From Muribaculaceae bacterium (GTDB lineage: Bacteria; Bacteroidota; Bacteroidia; Bacteroidales; Muribaculaceae), in NCBI GenBank assembly GCA_017536215.1, contig JAFXHY010000034.1, positions 1-42,684 on the forward strand: a DNA stretch of 42,684 bases, read 5' to 3'. The translations under genes were made by a program, and so were the position numbers. Under the pieces are notes generated by a model. It saw nothing but the letters and a program-made list of their open reading frames with translations. It had not been told where the DNA came from and did no database searches. Shown in pieces: positions 26,514 to 38,000 of this stretch. Each line of letters opens with the position of its first letter. The stretch's first letter is position 1.

Positions 26514-26536
26514 AAAAAACAGACATACATTGTTTT

Positions 26537-26608
<72 letters not shown>

Positions 26609-26694
26609 CGAAAATCCAAAGCCCCGATAGCGCCTTGCGATATCGCGGTAACTTATTGAAAGTTAATCATTTAATCAAATAAATAGCAAAAGTT

Positions 26695-27879
26695 ATGGCT
26701 AAAGAGAAATTCGAAAGAACCAAACCGCACGTTAACATTGGTACTATTGGCCACGTAGACCACGGTAAAACTACTTTGACTGCGGCTATCACTACAGTTC
26801 TTGCTAAGGCTGGTTTGTCAGAACTTAAGTCATTCGACCAAATTGACAACGCACCCGAAGAAAAAGAACGTGGTATTACAATCAACACTTCACACGTTGA
26901 ATATGAAACAGTAAAACGTCACTATGCTCACGTAGACTGCCCCGGACACGCTGACTACGTTAAGAACATGGTAACAGGTGCTGCTCAAATGGACGGTGCA
27001 ATCATCGTAGTTGCTGCAACAGATGGTCCAATGCCCCAAACTCGTGAGCACATCCTTCTCGCTCGTCAGGTGAACGTTCCCCGTATCGTAGTGTTCTTGA
27101 ACAAATGCGACATGGTAGACGACGAAGAAATGCTTGAACTCGTTGAAATGGAGATGCGTGAACTTCTCTCAGCTTACGAATATGATGGTGACAATACACC
27201 TATCATCCGTGGTTCTGCACTTGGTGCTCTCAACGGTGAACCCGAATGGGAAGCAAAAGTTATGGAACTTATGGCACAAGTTGACGAATGGATTCCATTA
27301 CCTCCCCGCGATATCGACAAACCCTTCCTTATGCCTGTTGAAGACGTATTCTCAATCACCGGTCGTGGTACAGTTGCAACCGGTCGTATTGAAACTGGTA
27401 TCGTAAAAGTAGGTGATGAAGTTCAAATCATGGGTCTCGGTGCTGACATGAAGTCAACCGTAACCGGAGTTGAAATGTTCCGTAAACTTCTCGATCAAGG
27501 TGAAGCTGGTGACAACGTAGGTCTTCTTCTTCGTGGTATCGATAAGAAAGAAATCAAACGTGGTATGGTAATTTGCCACCCCGGAGTTGTTAAACCCCAC
27601 AGCAAATTCAAAGCTTCAGTTTATATCTTGAAGAAAGAAGAAGGTGGTCGTCACACTCCGTTCCACAACCACTATCGTCCTCAATTCTACATCCGTACAC
27701 TCGACGTAACCGGTGAGATTTCACTTCCCGAAGGTGTAGAAATGGTAATGCCCGGTGACCACGTAGAAATCATCGTTGAGCTTATCAACCCGGTAGCTTG
27801 CAACCAAGGTCTCCGTTTCGCAATCCGCGAAGGTGGTCGTACAGTAGGTTCTGGTCAGATTACTGAAATTATTGACTAA
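26695..27879 (+). CDS. tuf: Elongation factor Tu
   Basis: A 394-residue GTPase that delivers aminoacyl-tRNA to the ribosome. The nucleotide-binding motifs are intact: GHVDHGKT at 19-26, [23 protein letters not shown] and GSALGAL. Domains II and III follow ([34 protein letters not shown]). It is cotranscribed with the four upstream tRNA genes. Codon use is strongly biased to C-ending codons for several residues, as expected for a highly expressed gene. A hairpin with both terminator and promoter features separates it from tRNA-Trp and secE. Confidence 0.99.
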   Translation: MAKEKFERTKPHVNIGTIGHVDHGKTTLTAAITTVLAKAGLSELKSFDQIDNAPEEKERGITINTSHVEYETVKRHYAHVDCPGHADYVKNMVTGAAQMDGAIIVVAATDGPMPQTREHILLARQVNVPRIVVFLNKCDMVDDEEMLELVEMEMRELLSAYEYDGDNTPIIRGSALGALNGEPEWEAKVMELMAQVDEWIPLPPRDIDKPFLMPVEDVFSITGRGTVATGRIETGIVKVGDEVQIMGLGADMKSTVTGVEMFRKLLDQGEAGDNVGLLLRGIDKKEIKRGMVICHPGVVKPHSKFKASVYILKKEEGGRHTPFHNHYRPQFYIRTLDVTGEISLPEGVEMVMPGDHVEIIVELINPVACNQGLRFAIREGGRTVGSGQITEIID

Positions 27880-27916
27880 TAAACTCAGTCAAATAATTAG
27901 GTGACCTAAGATAAAT

Positions 27917-27964
27917 AAGTCAGGTTCCTGACGAACGATAGATTTGCAGGACCTGACTTTTATA
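27917..27964 (+). terminator. Terminator or attenuator hairpin after tuf
   Basis: AAGTCAGGTTCCTG (27917-27930) pairs with CAGGACCTGACTT (27947-27959) with one bulged base and a 16-base loop, followed by TTTATATA. It should stop or reduce transcription from tuf just before tRNA-Trp. Confidence 0.7.
27939..27946 (+). promoter_or_regulatory. Candidate -7 box for tRNA-Trp-secE-nusG, inside the hairpin loop
   Basis: TAGATTTG is a full TAnnTTTG match within the loop of the tuf terminator hairpin, 19 bases before tRNA-Trp. No TTTG is found at the usual -33 distance, so it may be weak or coincidental. Confidence 0.4.
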
Positions 27965-27965
27965 T

Positions 27966-28038
27966 ACGGGAATAGCTCAGTTGGTAGAGCACTGGTCTCC
28001 AAAACCAGGTGTCGGGAGTTCGAGCCTCTCTTCCCGTG
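27966..28038 (+). tRNA. tRNA-Trp (anticodon CCA)
   Basis: The acceptor ACGGGAA pairs with TTCCCGT and the discriminator is G. The anticodon stem-loop is CTGGT-CTCCAAA-ACCAG and the T loop is TTCGAGC. The 3' CCA is not encoded. secE starts 14 bases further on, an arrangement common in bacteria. Confidence 0.96.
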
Positions 28039-28052
28039 CAAAATTTAATAAA

Positions 28053-28247
28053 ATGAAAAAATTAAAACTACTTACGAATATAGAGGAGTCATATGCTGAA
28101 CTTAGGTATAAGACTTCTTGGCCTACCAAAAAGCAGTTGATAAAGAGTGCCTGCATAGTCATGCTTGCTTCCGTGATTATCGCTTTGATAATCTTTTTAA
28201 TTGACTTAGTATGGCAACAAATTGTGGGATTTGTATATCCCGGTTAA
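28053..28247 (+). CDS. secE: Preprotein translocase subunit SecE
   Basis: A 64-residue inner-membrane protein, the short single-helix form of SecE that clamps SecY. The cytoplasmic amphipathic part contains the conserved AELRYKTSWPTKKQL segment, followed by the membrane helix around residues 32-57. The reading frame runs back into tRNA-Trp, but the ATG at 28053 gives the conserved length. nusG follows after 19 bases. Confidence 0.95.
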   Translation: MKKLKLLTNIEESYAELRYKTSWPTKKQLIKSACIVMLASVIIALIIFLIDLVWQQIVGFVYPG

Positions 28248-28266
28248 TCTCTAAGTGGATTTATTA

Positions 28267-28830
28267 ATGGCTGAATCAAAGAAGGCATGGTACGTTTTGC
28301 GTGCCATTTCAGGAAAAGAAGCGAAGGTAAAGGAGTTGCTCGAAGCACAAATGCGCAACACCGACCTTGGCAACTATCTGTTTCAAGTGTTGATACCCAC
28401 AGAAAAGGTTCTCACTGTTCGTAACGGGAAAAAGGTTGTAAAAGAAAGAAACCTTTATTCCGGTTATGTTTTTGTTGAGGCAGACCTTCAGGGTGAGGTT
28501 ATGCATACGTTGCGTAACGCCACCAACGTAATCGACTTTCTTAGGGGTAGAGGAAAGGATGCCAAGCCCGAAGCGCTTCGCGAAAGTGAAGTTATGCGAA
28601 TGCTTGGACATGCCGATGATCTCAATGAGATTCCTGAAGAGAATGTGGTAGAATACATGGTCGGAGAGAGCGTAAAAGTGAACTACGGACCATTTACCGG
28701 ATTCATAGGGGAAGTAATTGAGGTTTATCCCGAGAAGAAGAAATTGAAGGTAGAGGTTAAGATTTTTGGAAGAAAGACTCCATTGGAGTTGGAAAATTCG
28801 CAGGTAGAGCGTGAGTTGCGTGAGTCGTAA
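28267..28830 (+). CDS. nusG: Transcription termination/antitermination protein NusG
   Basis: A 187-residue transcription factor that binds the RNA polymerase clamp, suppresses pausing and links to Rho or ribosomal protein S10. The N-terminal NGN domain starts KKAWYVLRAISGKEAKVKE and contains LYSGYVFVEADL. The C-terminal KOW domain is at about 130-180 (VNYGPFTGFIGEVIEV). The ATG at 28267 is preferred to an in-frame GTG 12 bases upstream, because it gives the usual N-terminus MAESKK. Confidence 0.96.
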   Translation: MAESKKAWYVLRAISGKEAKVKELLEAQMRNTDLGNYLFQVLIPTEKVLTVRNGKKVVKERNLYSGYVFVEADLQGEVMHTLRNATNVIDFLRGRGKDAKPEALRESEVMRMLGHADDLNEIPEENVVEYMVGESVKVNYGPFTGFIGEVIEVYPEKKKLKVEVKIFGRKTPLELENSQVERELRES

Positions 28831-28897
28831 TGTGGTTACGAACATTAAGGCTAACACGATTTATGCAAGAATAAACTAAATTAAAAAGTAATTAGAA

Positions 28898-29341
28898 ATG
28901 GCTAAAGAAATTGCTGGACAGATCAAATTGCAGATTAAAGGTGGAGCAGCAAATCCATCGCCGCCCGTAGGTCCTGCTTTGGGTTCTAAGGGTATCAATA
29001 TCATGGAGTTTTGCAAGCAATTCAATGCCCGCACCCAGGACAAGGCAGGAAAAGTGCTTCCGGTAGTAATTACATATTACTCAGATAAGAGCTTTGACTT
29101 CGTTGTTAAGACCCCTCCTGTAGCAATTCAGTTGCTTGAGGCGTCAAAGAAGAAAAGCGGTTCGGCACAACCTAACCGTTCGAAGATTGCAGAGATCACA
29201 TGGGAGCAGGTAAAAGCAATTGCTGAAGATAAAATGCCTGATTTGAATTGCTTCACGGTAGAATCTGCGATGAAGATGGTTGCCGGAACGGCCAGAAGCA
29301 TGGGTATCACCGTAAAAGGGGCGTTCCCTGAAAATAACTAA
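28898..29341 (+). CDS. rplK: 50S ribosomal protein L11
   Basis: A 147-residue protein of the GTPase-associated centre, binding 23S rRNA near the L7/L12 stalk. The proline-rich hinge motif [19 protein letters not shown] is at residues 20-38, and the C-terminal rRNA-binding domain ends KSMG-like as [10 protein letters not shown]. It is followed by rplA after 15 bases. Confidence 0.98.
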   Translation: MAKEIAGQIKLQIKGGAANPSPPVGPALGSKGINIMEFCKQFNARTQDKAGKVLPVVITYYSDKSFDFVVKTPPVAIQLLEASKKKSGSAQPNRSKIAEITWEQVKAIAEDKMPDLNCFTVESAMKMVAGTARSMGITVKGAFPENN

Positions 29342-29356
29342 TAAACTTCAATTGAC

Positions 29357-30052
29357 ATGGGTAAACTTACAAAGAATCAGAAGTTGGCTTTAGAGAAGAT
29401 TGAAGCTGGGAAGGCGTACACACTTGCGGAAGCGGCAGAAAAGGTAAAGGAAATCACCTATACCAAATTTGATGCCTCACTTGATATTGACGTGCGTCTT
29501 GGCGTAGATCCCCGAAAGGCCAATCAAATGGTACGTGGCGTAGTAACACTTCCCCACGGTACCGGCAAACAAGTAAAAGTGCTTGTGCTTTGCAATCCCG
29601 ATGCAGAAGCAGCAGCTACGGCAGCGGGTGCCGACTATGTAGGTCTTGAAGAATATATCGAAAAGATAAAGGGCGGTTGGCTTGATGTAGATGTAATTAT
29701 CGCACAGCCTGCTGTAATGGGTAAAATTGGTGTAGTGGCTCGCGTCTTGGGTCCTCGCGGATTGATGCCTAACCCTAAGAGCGGCACTGTGACAGTAGAT
29801 GTTGCAAAGGCAGTAGAAGAGGTTAAGAAAGGTAAGATCGACTTCAAAGTTGACAAAAACGGTATCGTTCACTCTTCAATTGGTAAAGTGTCATTTAGCG
29901 CAGAGCAGATGAAAGACAATGCTCGCGAATTCATCAACACACTTATCAAGCTAAAACCTGCAGCAGCTAAGGGAACATATATCAAGAGCGTTTATCTTTC
30001 GAGCACAATGAGTCCCGGTGTAAAGGTTGACACCAAGAGTATTGACGTTTAA
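29357..30052 (+). CDS. rplA: 50S ribosomal protein L1
   Basis: A 231-residue protein of the mobile L1 stalk, also a translational repressor of the L11 operon in many bacteria. Family motifs include [33 protein letters not shown] and [14 protein letters not shown]. It lies 15 bases after rplK and 20 before rplJ. No separate L1-binding leader was recognised. Confidence 0.98.
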   Translation: MGKLTKNQKLALEKIEAGKAYTLAEAAEKVKEITYTKFDASLDIDVRLGVDPRKANQMVRGVVTLPHGTGKQVKVLVLCNPDAEAAATAAGADYVGLEEYIEKIKGGWLDVDVIIAQPAVMGKIGVVARVLGPRGLMPNPKSGTVTVDVAKAVEEVKKGKIDFKVDKNGIVHSSIGKVSFSAEQMKDNAREFINTLIKLKPAAAKGTYIKSVYLSSTMSPGVKVDTKSIDV

Positions 30053-30072
30053 TCATTTAACGAGACTAAGAA

Positions 30073-30594
30073 ATGAAAAAGGAAGATAAAGCAAATATAA
30101 TTGAACAAATCAAAGAAACTCTCAGTAGCTATAGCTGCTTCTACCTTGCAGAAACTGCAGGTCTAAATGCAGAAGCTACAAGTGAATTGCGTAAAGCATG
30201 TTTCAAAGATGACATCAAATTGGTAGTTGTCAAGAACACGCTTCTACACAAAGCATTGGAGAGCATTGATTTTGATTTCAGCGAAATGTATTCTGTACTT
30301 CATGGTTCAACTTCGTTGCTTTGCTCAAATGTAGGCAATGCACCTGCAAAGTTGCTCAAGAAGATGCAGAAAAAGGACCAACCCCTTCCCCGCCTCAAAG
30401 CGGCTTTTGTAGAGGAAACTATCTACGTGGGTGAAGACCAACTTGAGACATTGTCGAAAATCAAGAGCAAAAACGAACTTATCGCCGATGTTATCGCATT
30501 GTTGCAATCTCCCGCCAAGAATGTTGTATCAGCCCTTCAATCAGGTGGCAACAAACTTCATGGTATCCTTGAGACATTATCAAATAAAGAATAA
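30073..30594 (+). CDS. rplJ: 50S ribosomal protein L10
   Basis: A 173-residue stalk base protein that anchors L7/L12 dimers through its C-terminal helix (about 130-170). The N-terminal globular part includes CFYLAETAGLNAEATSELRK and VVKNTLLHKALE. In the order rplK-rplA-rplJ-rplL. The short gap to rplA leaves little space for a long autoregulatory leader like that of E. coli. Confidence 0.96.
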   Translation: MKKEDKANIIEQIKETLSSYSCFYLAETAGLNAEATSELRKACFKDDIKLVVVKNTLLHKALESIDFDFSEMYSVLHGSTSLLCSNVGNAPAKLLKKMQKKDQPLPRLKAAFVEETIYVGEDQLETLSKIKSKNELIADVIALLQSPAKNVVSALQSGGNKLHGILETLSNKE

Positions 30595-30629
30595 TAAAAA
30601 AGTAAATAAACAAATTAAATCATACAAAA

Positions 30630-31004
30630 ATGGCAGATTTGAAAGCTTTTGCAGAACAATTAGTTAACCTCTCAGTTAAAGAAGTAAACGAACTTGCTCA
30701 AATTCTCAAAGAAGAGTACGGTATCGAACCTGCAGCAGCTGCAGTAGCAGTAGCAGCCGGACCCGCAGCTGGCGCACCCGCCGCTGAAGAAAAAAGCGCT
30801 TTTGACGTAGTTCTTAAAAACGCAGGCGCAAGCAAACTCGGTGTAGTAAAACTCGTTAAAGAACTCACCGGTCTTGGCTTGAAAGAAGCTAAAGAATTGG
30901 TAGACGGTGCACCTTCAGTAGTAAAAGAAGGTCTCGCTAAAGCCGATGCAGAAGGCCTCAAGAAACAACTTGAAGAGGCTGGCGCTGAAGTTGAACTGAA
31001 ATAA
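30630..31004 (+). CDS. rplL: 50S ribosomal protein L7/L12
   Basis: A 124-residue stalk protein that recruits translation GTPases. The N-terminal dimerisation domain (about 1-33) is joined by an alanine-rich hinge (about 36-55) to the C-terminal factor-binding domain with [20 protein letters not shown]. The codons are strongly biased, as for other highly expressed genes. Two hairpins follow before rpoB. Confidence 0.98.
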   Translation: MADLKAFAEQLVNLSVKEVNELAQILKEEYGIEPAAAAVAVAAGPAAGAPAAEEKSAFDVVLKNAGASKLGVVKLVKELTGLGLKEAKELVDGAPSVVKEGLAKADAEGLKKQLEEAGAEVELK

Positions 31005-31008
31005 TATT

Positions 31009-31060
31009 GCCTGATAATCAGGCGATTAGGTTAAGAGTCATCGTAAGATGATTCTTAACC
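31009..31060 (+). promoter_or_regulatory. Tandem hairpins between rplL and rpoB, likely attenuator or processing site
   Basis: A small hairpin (GCCTG/CAGGC, 31009-31023) is followed by a 14-bp stem with one G-T pair (arms 31029-31042 and 31047-31060) and a GTAA loop. It is followed by TTATTGTG rather than a clean T run. In E. coli the same gap holds a partial terminator that lowers rpoBC relative to ribosomal protein genes. Confidence 0.65.
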
Positions 31061-31112
31061 TTATTGTGTTCATTATTAATTCAAGTTCACTAATCTACGC
31101 AATATTACATAG

Positions 31113-34100
31113 ATGTCAGTATCACAAGAAAAACCCCGTATAAATTTTGCATCTGTAAAGAATCACCTACCCTATCCTGATTTTCTTGAGGTGCAATTAA
31201 AATCATTCCACGACTTTCTCCAATTGGAGACAGCTCCGGAAAAAAGAAATAACGAGGGCCTATATAAGGTATTTGCGGAAAACTTCCCTATAGCCGACAC
31301 TCGCAACAACTTCGTTCTTGAGTTCTTGGACTATTATATCGATCCACCTCGCTATACAATCGAGGAGTGTCTCGACCGCGGCCTTACATACAGTGTACCC
31401 TTGAAAGCCAAGTTGAAATTATATTGTACCGACCCGGATCATGAGGACTTTGCGACCGTAATACAGGATGTGTATCTCGGTCCGATTCCGTATATGACAG
31501 AAAAGGGAACGTTTGTCATCAATGGTGCAGAGCGCGTTGTAGTCTCTCAGTTGCATCGTTCACCGGGTGTGTTCTTCGGACAGAGCATACATGCTAATGG
31601 TACAAAACTATATTCAGCTCGAATAATTCCATTCCGTGGTTCATGGATAGAATTTGCTACTGACATCAATAACGTCATGTACGCTTATATAGACCGTAAA
31701 AAGAAATTGCCCGTGACAACGTTGTTGCGTGCTATCGGTTTGGAAAGCGACAAGGACATTATCGAAATCTTCGGATTGGCAGAGGAGATTAAGGTCAATA
31801 AGACCAACCTCAAGAAAGCTGTTGGTAGAAAACTTGCAGCGCGTGTGCTTCGCACATGGGTAGAGGACTTTGTTGATGAAGATACCGGTGAAGTTGTTTC
31901 AATTGAGCGTAACGACATAGTTATCGATCGTGAAACAGTACTTGAAGAAGAGCATATTGACGCGATTCTCGAAGCCGGTGTACAAAACATACTCCTCCAC
32001 AAGGAAGATGCCAATGCGTCGGATCATTCGATTATTTTCAATACATTGCAAAAAGATACCTCCAACTCAGAGAAGGAGGCTATTCAATATATATATCGCC
32101 AATTGCGTAACGCTGAGCCACCGGATGATGCCAGCGCCCGCGAAGTCATAACCAACTTATTCTTCTCAGAAAAGCGTTATGATATTGGCGAGGTGGGACG
32201 CTATCGTATTAACAAGAAGTTGGGTCTCACTACTCCGATGGAGGTAAAAGTCCTCACGAAAGAGGATATTATCGAGATTATCAAGTATCTCATAGAGCTA
32301 ATTAACTCAAAGACAGATGTTGATGATATCGACCACCTAAGCAATCGTCGTGTACGAACAGTTGGCGAACAACTTTATAACCAATTTGGCGTGGGGTTGG
32401 CTCGTATGTCGCGTACAATCCGCGAGCGCATGAATGTGCGTGACAATGAGGTGTTTACTCCCATCGATCTTATTAATGCAAAGACGATTTCATCTGTAAT
32501 AAATACATTCTTCGGAACGAACGCGTTGTCGCAGTTCATGGATCAGACCAATCCATTGGCAGAAATGACACACAAACGCCGTATGTCGGCACTCGGTCCC
32601 GGAGGTCTTTCACGTGAGCGCGCCGGTTTCGAAGTTCGAGACGTTCACTACACTCACTATGGTCGTCTTTGTCCGATTGAAACGCCAGAAGGACCTAACA
32701 TCGGTCTTATTTCATCTCTTTGTGTTTACGCCAAAATCAATGACCTCGGTTTTATAGAAACTCCCTATCGTAAGGTTAAAGATGCACGCGTAAATCTAAA
32801 CAACGATGAAGTTGTATACCTCGCAGCAGAAGTAGAAGAAGGAAAAGTTATTGCCCAAGGCAACGCACCTCTCAATGAAGATGGTACATTTATCCGCGAG
32901 CGCGTTAAGGCACGTCTTGATGCCGACTTCCCCGTTGTAGCGCCGAAGGATGTAGAATTGATGGACGTATCACCCACGCAGATTGCATCAATAGCAGCAT
33001 CATTGATTCCATTCCTTGAGCATGACGACGCAAACCGTGCGCTCATGGGTTCAAACATGATGCGTCAGGCAGTTCCTTTGATGCGTTCTGAAAGTCCGAT
33101 TGTTGGTACCGGACTTGAAGGTCAGCTAATTCGTGACTCTCGTACGCAGATTACTGCAGAGGGAGAGGGTGTTATCGAATATGTAGATGCAACATGTATT
33201 CGTATACGTTACGACCGCACGGAAGAGGAAGAATTTGTTGCATTTGAAAGTGCAGTCAAAGAATATTCAATTCCGAAATTCCGCAAAACCAACCAAAGCA
33301 CCACAATTGACCTTCGTCCGATATGCGAAAAGGGACAACGAGTTAAGACGGGAGATATTCTTACCGAAGGTTATTCAACAGAGAATGGAGAGCTTGCACT
33401 TGGTCGCAACCTTAAAGTGGCGTTCATGCCTTGGAAGGGTTACAACTACGAGGACGCTATTGTGCTTAATGAGCGCGTAGTAAAAGAGGATATTTTGACC
33501 TCAGTTCACGTTGACGAGTATTCACTCGAAGTACGAGAAACAAAGCGAGGCATGGAAGAGCTCACATCCGATATCCCCAACCTCAGCGAAGATGCAACCA
33601 AGGATCTCGACGAACGTGGTATCATCCGTATTGGAGCACATGTAGTTCCCGGCGATATCATGATTGGTAAGATTACACCAAAGGGAGAGTCAGACCCCAC
33701 CCCCGAAGAAAAATTGCTTCGCGCAATCTTTGGAGATAAGGCCGGAGACGTGAAAGATGCCTCACTTAAAGCATCTCCCTCACTTAAAGGTGTTGTTATT
33801 GGAACAAACCTCTTCTCACGTGCTGTCAAGACAAAGAAAAACAAAGCTACCAATGCATTGCTTCCGAAACTTGACGAAGAGTACGAAGAGAAGCTCGACA
33901 AGCTCAAGGATATCCTTGTGTCAAAACTTATGAAGTTGACCGAGAAACGCAAATCAATAGGTGTGAAAGATTTCTTGGGAACCGACATAATAGCAAAAGA
34001 CCAAAAATTCACCGCAGCAGCACTCAAGGATATTGAATATGACACAATCTCATTGAGTAATTGGACTGACGATGAACATACCAATGAACTCATCCGTCAG

Positions 34101-34922
34101 ACTATCGCCAACTACTTGCGCAAATCAAAAGAGGTGGATGCAGAGCTTCGTCGCAAGAAATTCGATATTTCAATTGGAGACGAACTCCCCTCCGGCATCA
34201 TGCAGATGGCAAAAGTCTACATTGCTAAAAAGCGCAAAATCAGCGTCGGCGATAAGATGGCAGGACGTCACGGTAATAAGGGTATCGTATCTCGAATCGT
34301 ACGTCAGGAAGATATGCCATTCCTTGCAGATGGTACTCCTGTAGATATCGTTCTTAACCCGCTTGGTGTGCCTTCGCGTATGAACCTTGGTCAGATTTTC
34401 GAAACCGTTCTCGGTTGGGCCGGCCGCGAGTTAGGCGAGAAGTTTGCGACTCCGATTTTCGATGGAGCAACTCTTGATGATCTCAACGAGTGGACCGACA
34501 AAGCAGGTTTGCCACGTTATGGTAAGACTTACCTTTATGATGGTGGCACCGGAGAACGTTTTGACCAACCGGCTACAGTGGGTGTGATTTACATGCTTAA
34601 ACTTGGTCACATGGTTGAAGATAAGATGCACGCCCGTTCAATCGGTCCGTACTCACTTATCACACAGCAACCTCTTGGTGGTAAAGCGCAATTTGGTGGT
34701 CAGCGTTTCGGAGAGATGGAAGTTTGGGCGCTTGAAGCATTTGGCGCATCACACATACTCCAAGAAATCCTTACAATAAAGAGTGACGATGTCACAGGTC
34801 GTTCAAAAGCCTACGAAGCTATAGTCAAGGGCGACCCCATGCCACCGGCGGGTATACCAGAATCGCTCAACGTATTACTCCACGAGCTACGCGGTCTTGG
34901 TCTAAGCATCAAGCTTGAGTGA
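31113..34922 (+). CDS. rpoB: DNA-directed RNA polymerase subunit beta
   Basis: A 1269-residue beta subunit. The rifampicin-pocket region around DNA 32515-32610 reads [19 protein letters not shown] then MSALGPGGL, with the residues equivalent to E. coli Asp516, His526 and Ser531 all wild type. Other hallmarks are [49 protein letters not shown] and the C-terminal [21 protein letters not shown] lysine-rich coiled insertion (about residues 905-950) is normal for Bacteroidetes. The spacing to rpoC is 114 bases. Confidence 0.99.
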   Translation: MSVSQEKPRINFASVKNHLPYPDFLEVQLKSFHDFLQLETAPEKRNNEGLYKVFAENFPIADTRNNFVLEFLDYYIDPPRYTIEECLDRGLTYSVPLKAKLKLYCTDPDHEDFATVIQDVYLGPIPYMTEKGTFVINGAERVVVSQLHRSPGVFFGQSIHANGTKLYSARIIPFRGSWIEFATDINNVMYAYIDRKKKLPVTTLLRAIGLESDKDIIEIFGLAEEIKVNKTNLKKAVGRKLAARVLRTWVEDFVDEDTGEVVSIERNDIVIDRETVLEEEHIDAILEAGVQNILLHKEDANASDHSIIFNTLQKDTSNSEKEAIQYIYRQLRNAEPPDDASAREVITNLFFSEKRYDIGEVGRYRINKKLGLTTPMEVKVLTKEDIIEIIKYLIELINSKTDVDDIDHLSNRRVRTVGEQLYNQFGVGLARMSRTIRERMNVRDNEVFTPIDLINAKTISSVINTFFGTNALSQFMDQTNPLAEMTHKRRMSALGPGGLSRERAGFEVRDVHYTHYGRLCPIETPEGPNIGLISSLCVYAKINDLGFIETPYRKVKDARVNLNNDEVVYLAAEVEEGKVIAQGNAPLNEDGTFIRERVKARLDADFPVVAPKDVELMDVSPTQIASIAASLIPFLEHDDANRALMGSNMMRQAVPLMRSESPIVGTGLEGQLIRDSRTQITAEGEGVIEYVDATCIRIRYDRTEEEEFVAFESAVKEYSIPKFRKTNQSTTIDLRPICEKGQRVKTGDILTEGYSTENGELALGRNLKVAFMPWKGYNYEDAIVLNERVVKEDILTSVHVDEYSLEVRETKRGMEELTSDIPNLSEDATKDLDERGIIRIGAHVVPGDIMIGKITPKGESDPTPEEKLLRAIFGDKAGDVKDASLKASPSLKGVVIGTNLFSRAVKTKKNKATNALLPKLDEEYEEKLDKLKDILVSKLMKLTEKRKSIGVKDFLGTDIIAKDQKFTAAALKDIEYDTISLSNWTDDEHTNELIRQTIANYLRKSKEVDAELRRKKFDISIGDELPSGIMQMAKVYIAKKRKISVGDKMAGRHGNKGIVSRIVRQEDMPFLADGTPVDIVLNPLGVPSRMNLGQIFETVLGWAGRELGEKFATPIFDGATLDDLNEWTDKAGLPRYGKTYLYDGGTGERFDQPATVGVIYMLKLGHMVEDKMHARSIGPYSLITQQPLGGKAQFGGQRFGEMEVWALEAFGASHILQEILTIKSDDVTGRSKAYEAIVKGDPMPPAGIPESLNVLLHELRGLGLSIKLE

Positions 34923-34962
34923 TACCCCACTTGACAAACATAGCGATAACCATATCAGAGAT

Positions 34963-34998
34963 GCCGGGCAGAATGTTGTAAAATCCATTCTGCCGGGC
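34963..34998 (+). promoter_or_regulatory. Hairpin between rpoB and rpoC
   Basis: GCCGGGCAGAATG (34963-34975) pairs with CATTCTGCCGGGC (34986-34998), 12 of 13 pairs with a 10-base loop. The bases after it are TCCCTC then A-rich, not T-rich, so it is not a plus-strand terminator. mRNA processing or stability is a likelier role. Confidence 0.6.
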
Positions 34999-35036
34999 TC
35001 CCTCAAAAAAAATATAAATAGCTTTTTTTACAGAAT

Positions 35037-38000
35037 ATGGCTTTTAAAAAAGATAATAAATCAAAATCCGGATTTTCAAAAATAACCATCGGACTTGCAT
35101 CGCCCGAGGAAATTCTTGAGAACTCAAGCGGAGAGGTGTTAAAACCGGAAACCATTAACTATCGTACGTATAAACCTGAACGCGACGGTCTTTTCTGTGA
35201 GCGCATTTTCGGTCCGGTAAAGGACTACGAATGTCATTGCGGAAAATACAAACGTATCCGCTATAAAGGTATCGTGTGTGACCGATGCGGAGTAGAAGTA
35301 ACAGAAAAGAAAGTACGTCGCGAGCGCATGGGTCATATCAAACTCGTCGTTCCCGTTGCACACATATGGTATTTCCGTTCACTTCCCAACAAAATCGGAT
35401 ATCTCCTTGGTCTACCATCAAAGAAACTTGATGCCGTTATTTACTACGAACGTTACGTAGTAGTACAACCCGGTGTTGTAGAAGGTGTAGAAACTAATGA
35501 CCTTCTAACGGAAGAAGAATATTTTGATATATTAGATAAACTTCCCAAAGGGAATCAATCTCTCGAGGATAGCGATCCTGAAAAATTCATTGCAAAGATG
35601 GGTGCTGAAGCAATCTATATGCTACTTCAGCGTCTCGACCTCGATAGCTTATCATATAAATTGCGCGACCAAGCAGCCAAAGATGGATCACAACAGCGCA
35701 AGACAGAGGCCCTCAAACGCCTCCAAGTTGTTGAATCGTTCCGCACATCTCGCACTCGCAACAAACCCGAATGGATGATATTGCAGGCAGTGCCTGTAAT
35801 TCCGCCGGAGTTGCGTCCTCTCGTGCCCCTCGACGGTGGTCGCTTTGCAACTTCTGACCTTAACGATTTATATCGTCGCGTAATCATCCGTAACAACCGT
35901 TTGAAACGTCTTATTGAAATTAAGGCTCCGGATGTAATTTTGCGTAATGAAAAACGTATGCTTCAAGAGGCGGTTGACTCATTGCTCGATAACTCACGCA
36001 AGTCATCGGCCGTTAAGACAGAAGCAAATCGTCCGCTCAAATCATTAAGTGACAGCTTAAAGGGTAAACAAGGTCGTTTCCGTCAGAATTTGCTCGGAAA
36101 ACGTGTTGACTATTCAGCACGTTCGGTAATCGTTGTAGGTCCTGAACTTAAGATGCACGAGTGCGGTATCCCCAAAAACATGGCTGCCGAGCTATATAAA
36201 CCCTTCATTATTCGTAAACTTATCGAACGTGGCTCAGTTAAGACAGTAAAGAGCGCGAAGAAGATGGTAGACCAAAAGAAGCCCGAGGTATGGGACATTT
36301 TGGAACACGTAATGAAAGGACATCCCGTATTGCTTAACCGTGCCCCGACACTTCACCGTCTTGGTATTCAGGCATTCCAGCCGAAACTTATTGAGGGTAA
36401 AGCAATTCAACTCCACCCGCTCGCATGTACGGCATTCAACGCCGACTTCGACGGAGACCAGATGGCGGTACACTTGCCTCTTGGTAATGAAGCGATTCTT
36501 GAGGCTCAAATGCTTATGCTTGGAGCACACAATATCCTTAACCCTGCAAACGGAGCGCCTATCACAGTGCCCTCACAGGACATGGTGCTTGGTTTGTACT
36601 ATATCACCAAACTACGTAAGGGAGATAAGGGAGAAGGGCTCAAATTCTATGGCCCCGAAGAAGCTGAAATCGCCTACAACGAAGGTCGCGTAACACTTCA
36701 TGCGCCGGTAAGCGTGGTAGTAGAAGATGTTGATGCAGAAGGTAACAAGATTACACATCTTGTAGAAAATACCTCTGTGGGTCGTGTGCTTGTAAATCAA
36801 TATGTTCCGAAAGAAATCGGTTATGTAAATGAAATTCTTTCAAAGAAATCATTGCGTAACATTATTTCAAGAGTAATTAAGAAATGTGGTATACCACGTT
36901 CGGCACAATTCCTCGATGATATCAAGAACCTTGGCTACAAGATGGCGTTTAAGGGAGGATTGTCGTTCAACCTTGGCGACGTAATCATCCCAGCAGAAAA
37001 ACAAGCCATTGTAGATGAAGGATATGCGCAAGTAGAAGAGGTGATGACAAACTATTCAATGGGATTCATCACTAACAACGAACGCTATAACCAAATTATT
37101 GATATTTGGACACATGTTAACTCTCGTTTGACAGATATCCTCATGAAGCAGATGACAGAAGCAAATCAAGGTTTCAACTCTGTATTCATGATGCTTGATT
37201 CAGGCGCCCGTGGTTCAAAAGACCAGATTCGTCAGCTTGCCGGTATGCGTGGTCTTATGGCAAAACCGCAGAAAGCAGGAGCAGAAGGGGGTCAGATTAT
37301 CGAAAACCCGATTTTGTCAAACTTTAAGGAAGGGTTGTCGGTGCTCGAATACTTTATCTCAACCCACGGTGCACGTAAGGGTCTTGCCGATACGGCGTTG
37401 AAAACAGCCGACGCAGGTTATCTAACACGTCGTCTTGTTGACGTAGCACACGACGTGATAATCCATGAAGAGGATTGCGGAACATTGCGCGGACTTGTTT
37501 GCAAAGAGATAAAGAACAACGACGAAGTAGTAGCATCACTTGGCGAACGTATACTTGGTCGCGTTTCAGTCCATGATATCGTAGATCCTCTAACAGGAGA
37601 GGTTATCGTAGCAGCAGGCGAAGAAATAAATGATGCAGCTGCAGATCGCATCAATGCTTCAGCAATAGAGTCGGTAGAAATACGCTCAGTTCTCACTTGC
37701 GAATCAAAGAGAGGAGTATGTGCTAAGTGTTATGGTCGCAACCTTGCTAACAATCGTCTCGTTCAAATGGGTGAAGCTGTCGGAGTTATCGCAGCTCAGT
37801 CAATTGGAGAGCCGGGTACTCAGTTGACACTTCGTACATTCCACGTCGGTGGTGTTGCTTCTAATATTGCCGCAGTTTCCACATTGACTTCACGCTATAA
37901 TGGTGTTCTCGAAATTGAAGAACTTCGCACTGTAGCAACCGATGAAGTAGGAGCAAATGGCGAAAAAGTAGAAGTAGTAATCGGACGTCTTGCAGAAATG

